NCBI GenBank assembly: GCA_038208735.1
Contig: JBBQYL010000111.1
Coordinates: forward strand, 1 to 16,398
Direction: 5' to 3'
From: Scleromatobacter sp038208735
GTDB taxonomy: Bacteria; Pseudomonadota; Gammaproteobacteria; Burkholderiales; Burkholderiaceae_C
Length of the DNA stretch: 16,398 nucleotides
Below the pieces are notes generated by a model, which saw nothing but the letters and a program-made list of their open reading frames with translations, made no database searches and was not told where the DNA came from. Numbering within the stretch: the first letter of the stretch is position 1; every line of letters begins with the position of its first letter. Positions 13,429 through 16,398 of the stretch are shown here, in pieces. Made by a program: the position numbers and the translations under genes.

Positions 13429-15907
13429 TCAGTCGCTCTCGGCCTCAAGCACCGCGAACGGCAGCGTGGCGAACAGGCGCGACAGCCGGAGCGCGCCGTC
13501 CTCGACGAGCGCGACCTCGCCGGTCCGCACGTTGCGAAGCACGCCGCGGCTGGCGGCTTCCGGCAACGCCAGGCGCGTGTCGCCCCACACGGCCTCGCCC
13601 ACGGGCGGCTGACGCTGCCCCGCGAGCAACCGCGCGAACCAGCGCGCCACCACGATGATCAACGTGCGCCCTTCGTGCGAGCGTTCGAACGCGACGACAT
13701 GCTGCTCGTGCTCACCCACCGCGCGCAACGCCGCGTAGGCGCCGTCGCGCAGCAGCGCCCCGTGACGCGCGCGGTGGTCCAGCAGGCGCGCGATCGTCCA
13801 CAGCTTCAGCCGCCCGTCCTGCGGCGTCGCCGCCAGCCCGTGCAGGTCCACACGCGCGTCCGGCGCAAGCAACTGGTCGAGCAGCGCGGCGCGCCGCGCG
13901 TAGTCGACGGGACGGCGGTCGTCGGGGTCGACGAGGCTCAGGTCGATCAGCTCGGTGCCCTGGTACAGGTCGGGCACGCCGGGCGCGGTGAGCTTGAGCA
14001 CGGCCATCGCGATACTGTTGAAGGCGCCGAACCACGCCAGCGCGTCCGCGTCGCGCTGCCACTCGTCGCGCAGCGGGGAGGCCATCATGCGCGCGACGAA
14101 ATCGCGCAGCGAGGCTTCGTAGCCGGCGTCCGAGTCGGTCCAGCTGGTGTGCACCTTGGCCTCGCGCGCGGTCTTCACGGCGTAGTCGGCCAGCCGTTCG
14201 ACGAGTTGCCCGACCTCTTCCTCGCCCCCGCCTGCCGGCAGCACGCCCAGCACCGTCTGCAGCAGCAGGTAGCGATCCGCCGGCGCCGGCAGCGTCGCGC
14301 CGTCGGTCTGCCAATCCGCGGCCGCCCGCTCCATCCGGGCCAGCAGCAGGCGCCATGCGGCCGGGCTCGCCACCCACCTCGTCGAGCGGCACGAAGCGGT
14401 GATAACGGTAGAACGCCGTGTCCTCCACGCCTTTGGCTGCCACCGGCGCGGTGAACTGCTGGAAGCGTTGCGCGAGGGCCCGCACGCGCGTGAACGCCAG
14501 CACCTCGGCGTCCAGGCGTGGCCGTTGCCGCGCCGCCTCGGCCACGGTGCGGTCGTCCAGTTGCTCGTCCTGCTCGGATGCCGTGCCCGCGACGTAGGTG
14601 CGATAGACCGGCAGCAGCGCCGCGATGCTCGCGAGCGCATCGCGCTTGCCGCGCAGCGCGTGCGCCTCGAGGTCGCGCTCGCCGGCGCCGTAGCGACGCC
14701 ACAGCCGATCGAAGCGGGGCTGCGCGGACGGATCCACCAGCACGCCGTTCACCTCGTTGGCGAACCGATAGCCGGTGGTGCCGTGCAGCGCCCAGCGTGG
14801 CAAGGCCTCGCCGGCGGCCTCGATCTTCTCGCCCACCACGTACAACGGCAGCACGCTTCCGCCGGCAGGAGCGGCACCGACCCGACGCGCGTAGGCCGTC
14901 TGCCGCCGCTCGAAATACCGCGCCGGATCGCGCAGGCCGTCGGGGTGGTCGATGCGCGGGCCATCGATGCGGCCGGCCGCGGCCAGATCCAGCACGAGCC
15001 CGTGCGTGGCCTCGAACACCTCGGCCTCCTCCATGCGCAACGCGGCCAGTTCGTTGACGTCGAAGAAGCGCCGGTAGTTGACCGCGTCCGACGCGTCGCG
15101 CCACGACGTGAGTCGCCACGCCTGGGCGTCGTGCAGCTCGGCCAGCCGGGCCGGCGTGTCGAATTCGGCCAAGGCGGCGTCCAGCGCAGCGCCCGCGCCG
15201 GGCGACTCGCCGCGCAACGTGCGCAGGCGTTCACGCAACACCGCGGCGGTCGCTGCGCGCCGCCCGGCGGCGGACGGCTCTCGGGGCGGCAGCACGGCAT
15301 GGGCATCGGCCAACGCGGACAGCGCCTCGCGTCCCACGCCCGCGCAAAGCGCCGCGGCACGCGCAAGCACCGGCGCCAGCGTGGCCGGGTCGAGCGCGAA
15401 GCGATGATCGAAGTAGCGCAACGAGAAGCCGCCGTCGTCGTCCAACGTGACGTGCAACTCGCCGTCCGCGAGCGCTCCGGTCAGTCGCCGGCCGAGCGTC
15501 GGCAACACCAGGCGCCCGCGCGCCCAGTCGATGTCGAACCAGCGGGCGTGCGCCGAACCCTCGCCATGCGCGAGCACGTCCATCCACCACGCGTTGTCGG
15601 CGCCGATGCCCATGTGGTTGGGCACGATGACCAGAAGCAGTCGAAGTCCGTGCGAGTGCAACGCATCGCTGAAGCGCTCGAACTCGGCCATGCCGCCCAG
15701 CTCGGGGTTGATCTGCGAGCAGTCGGTGACGTCGTAGCCATGCGTGCTGCCGGGCCGCGCGCGCAGCAGCGGCGAGGCGTAGACGTGACTCACGCCCAGG
15801 CGTTGCAGGTACGGCAGGATCGCGCGCGCCGCGTCGAAGTCGAAGCCCGCGTGGAATTGCAGCCGGTAGGTGGCGCGCGGGATGCGCGCGAACACGGCAG
15901 CCTTCAC
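13429..15907 (-). pseudogene. treY: Maltooligosyl trehalose synthase, frameshifted by deletion
   Basis: TreY (GH13 family) rearranges the reducing end of maltooligosaccharides to trehalose. The gene starts at GTG 15907 (VKAAVFARIPRATYRLQF), overlapping the treZ stop as GTGA. The first 517 codons are well conserved: SPLLRARPGSTHGYDVTD, IVPNHMG, RIDHPDGLRDP with the nucleophile Asp320, VVGEKIE with the acid/base Glu360, and NEVNGVLVDP, up to LDEVGGEPGR. The protein then continues only in another frame with AWRLLLARMERAAADW, DRYLLLQTVLGVLP, VHTSWTDSDAGYE and VPDLYQGTE to the stop at 13429. Roughly 45-50 codons normally lie between these parts, including the THDTKRSED block with the third catalytic Asp; they are missing. 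The junction is at 14357-14364. As written, no active enzyme can be made. Confidence 0.9.
14357..14364 (-). other. treY deletion junction at 8-bp microhomology
   Basis: The minus strand reads CCGGCCGC here. In the upstream frame it codes the P-G-R of GGEPGR; in the downstream frame it codes the P-A-A of PAAWR. An 8-nt direct repeat at both ends of the lost segment would give exactly this sequence after slippage or recombination. Confidence 0.7.
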
Positions 15908-16398
15908 GCGCGCGCCCCGCCGTCGACGGCCTCGACGCTGACGCGCACGCCGCGGGCGCCGATGGCCGCGTCGGTCGCGCGCAGCGCGTGCACGAGCTCG
16001 CCCACCAGCGGCAGCGCCACGGCCTCGTCGCGCAGGTTCAGCGCGAGATGCCACAGCGCGCCGTCGCCCAGCACCCAATGCCTGCAGCAGGCCCGCGTCC
16101 TCTTCATGAGTGCCGCCGAGGCAGCGATGGAGCAGGCGCGGCACCAGATGGCGCTGGCGCGTCTCCAGCACCGCGCGCGTGGCCGCCAGGCGGGCGGCGT
16201 GCGCGGGCTCGTCGCGTTCGGCGCGCTTCAGAACGCACGCGGCGAAGGTGCCGGCGTCGTTGGGATCGGGGATCCGCGCGCGGGCATCGGCGTCGGCGAA
16301 CGCAGCGAAACGAGCGAACTCCTGGCGCCGGCCCTGGCGGACGGCGTCGGCCAGTTCGCCGTGGAAGTCGCAGAAATAGAGGAACGGCGTGCTGGCGT
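15904..16398 (-). pseudogene. treZ: Maltooligosyl trehalose trehalohydrolase, C-terminal part, frameshifted
   Basis: TreZ releases trehalose from the TreY product. The window edge cuts the gene; only the C-terminal region is present. It begins in one frame with TPFLYFCDFHGELADAVRQG, RRQEFARFAAFAD and ARIPDPNDAGTFAAC, all characteristic of TreZ, and continues to EEDAGLLQA. From about 16082 downward the homologous sequence continues in another frame as HWVLGDGALWHLALNLRDEAV, ending at TGA 15904-15906, which overlaps the treY start as GTGA. Removing one G of the GG at 16081-16082 restores a continuous protein. The C-terminal beta-sandwich domain is therefore out of frame as written, with consequences for folding. 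The conserved operon order treZ-treY is kept. Confidence 0.85.

Noticed and set aside
1..16398. CRISPR array, tRNA or rRNA genes, transposase or integrase
   Set aside because: I found no regularly spaced identical repeats, no cloverleaf with TTCRANY, no rRNA core sequence and no DDE or tyrosine recombinase motif on either strand.

Overview
The window is GC-rich DNA with tightly packed genes of Betaproteobacteria type, most likely a Burkholderiales-like organism. I infer this from codon and GC bias and from familiar protein types (NodT-type outer membrane protein, YciI, DUF6714, RibA, GGDEF protein, TreZ/TreY). No rRNA or tRNA marker is present, so the genus is not settled. It has two GC-rich, chromosomal-looking flanks around a visibly lower-GC, loosely packed accessory block at about 2.2-7.6 kb.

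Left flank (1-2.2 kb): a minus-strand ArsC/YffB-like reductase, a sigma-54-like promoter match, a 41-codon ORF, and a Lys/Asp-rich ORF fused out of frame to the C-terminal two thirds of a NodT-family efflux outer membrane protein. The last three look like deletion debris.

Accessory block (2.2-7.6 kb): all recognisable genes are on the minus strand. In transcription order they are: a DUF7661 gene whose 3' end runs into a repeat; a small three-helix membrane protein bracketed by copies of a short repeat; an AHH-family nuclease toxin (202 aa) followed 1 nt later by an Imm11-type immunity protein; a secreted Cys-containing protein; an M35-like (aspzincin) zinc peptidase gene split by one in-frame amber codon; and, overlapping it by TTGA, a small exported protein that could be its periplasmic immunity partner. 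Repeat fragments, and one perfect 32-bp palindrome, sit between the modules. The simplest reading is a polymorphic-toxin or type VI secretion cargo island, with modules exchanged or eroded at repeats. No secretion or trafficking gene (VgrG, PAAR, Hcp, Rhs) lies in the window.

Right flank (7.6-16.4 kb): a YciI-family protein and a convergent DUF6714 protein; a two-component pair (LuxR-type response regulator and a hybrid membrane histidine kinase, overlapping by GTGA); ribA (GTP cyclohydrolase II) in the opposite direction; a membrane GGDEF diguanylate cyclase whose stop codon abuts that of ribA; and the 3' part of a trehalose operon, treZ-treY (GTGA overlap). Both tre genes are broken: treZ by a frameshift, and treY by a deletion at an 8-bp microhomology that removes the segment carrying the third catalytic Asp.

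At least four genes (NodT, M35 peptidase, treY, treZ) are therefore damaged as written. This could be real erosion or, for the frameshifts and the stop codon, sequencing or assembly error.
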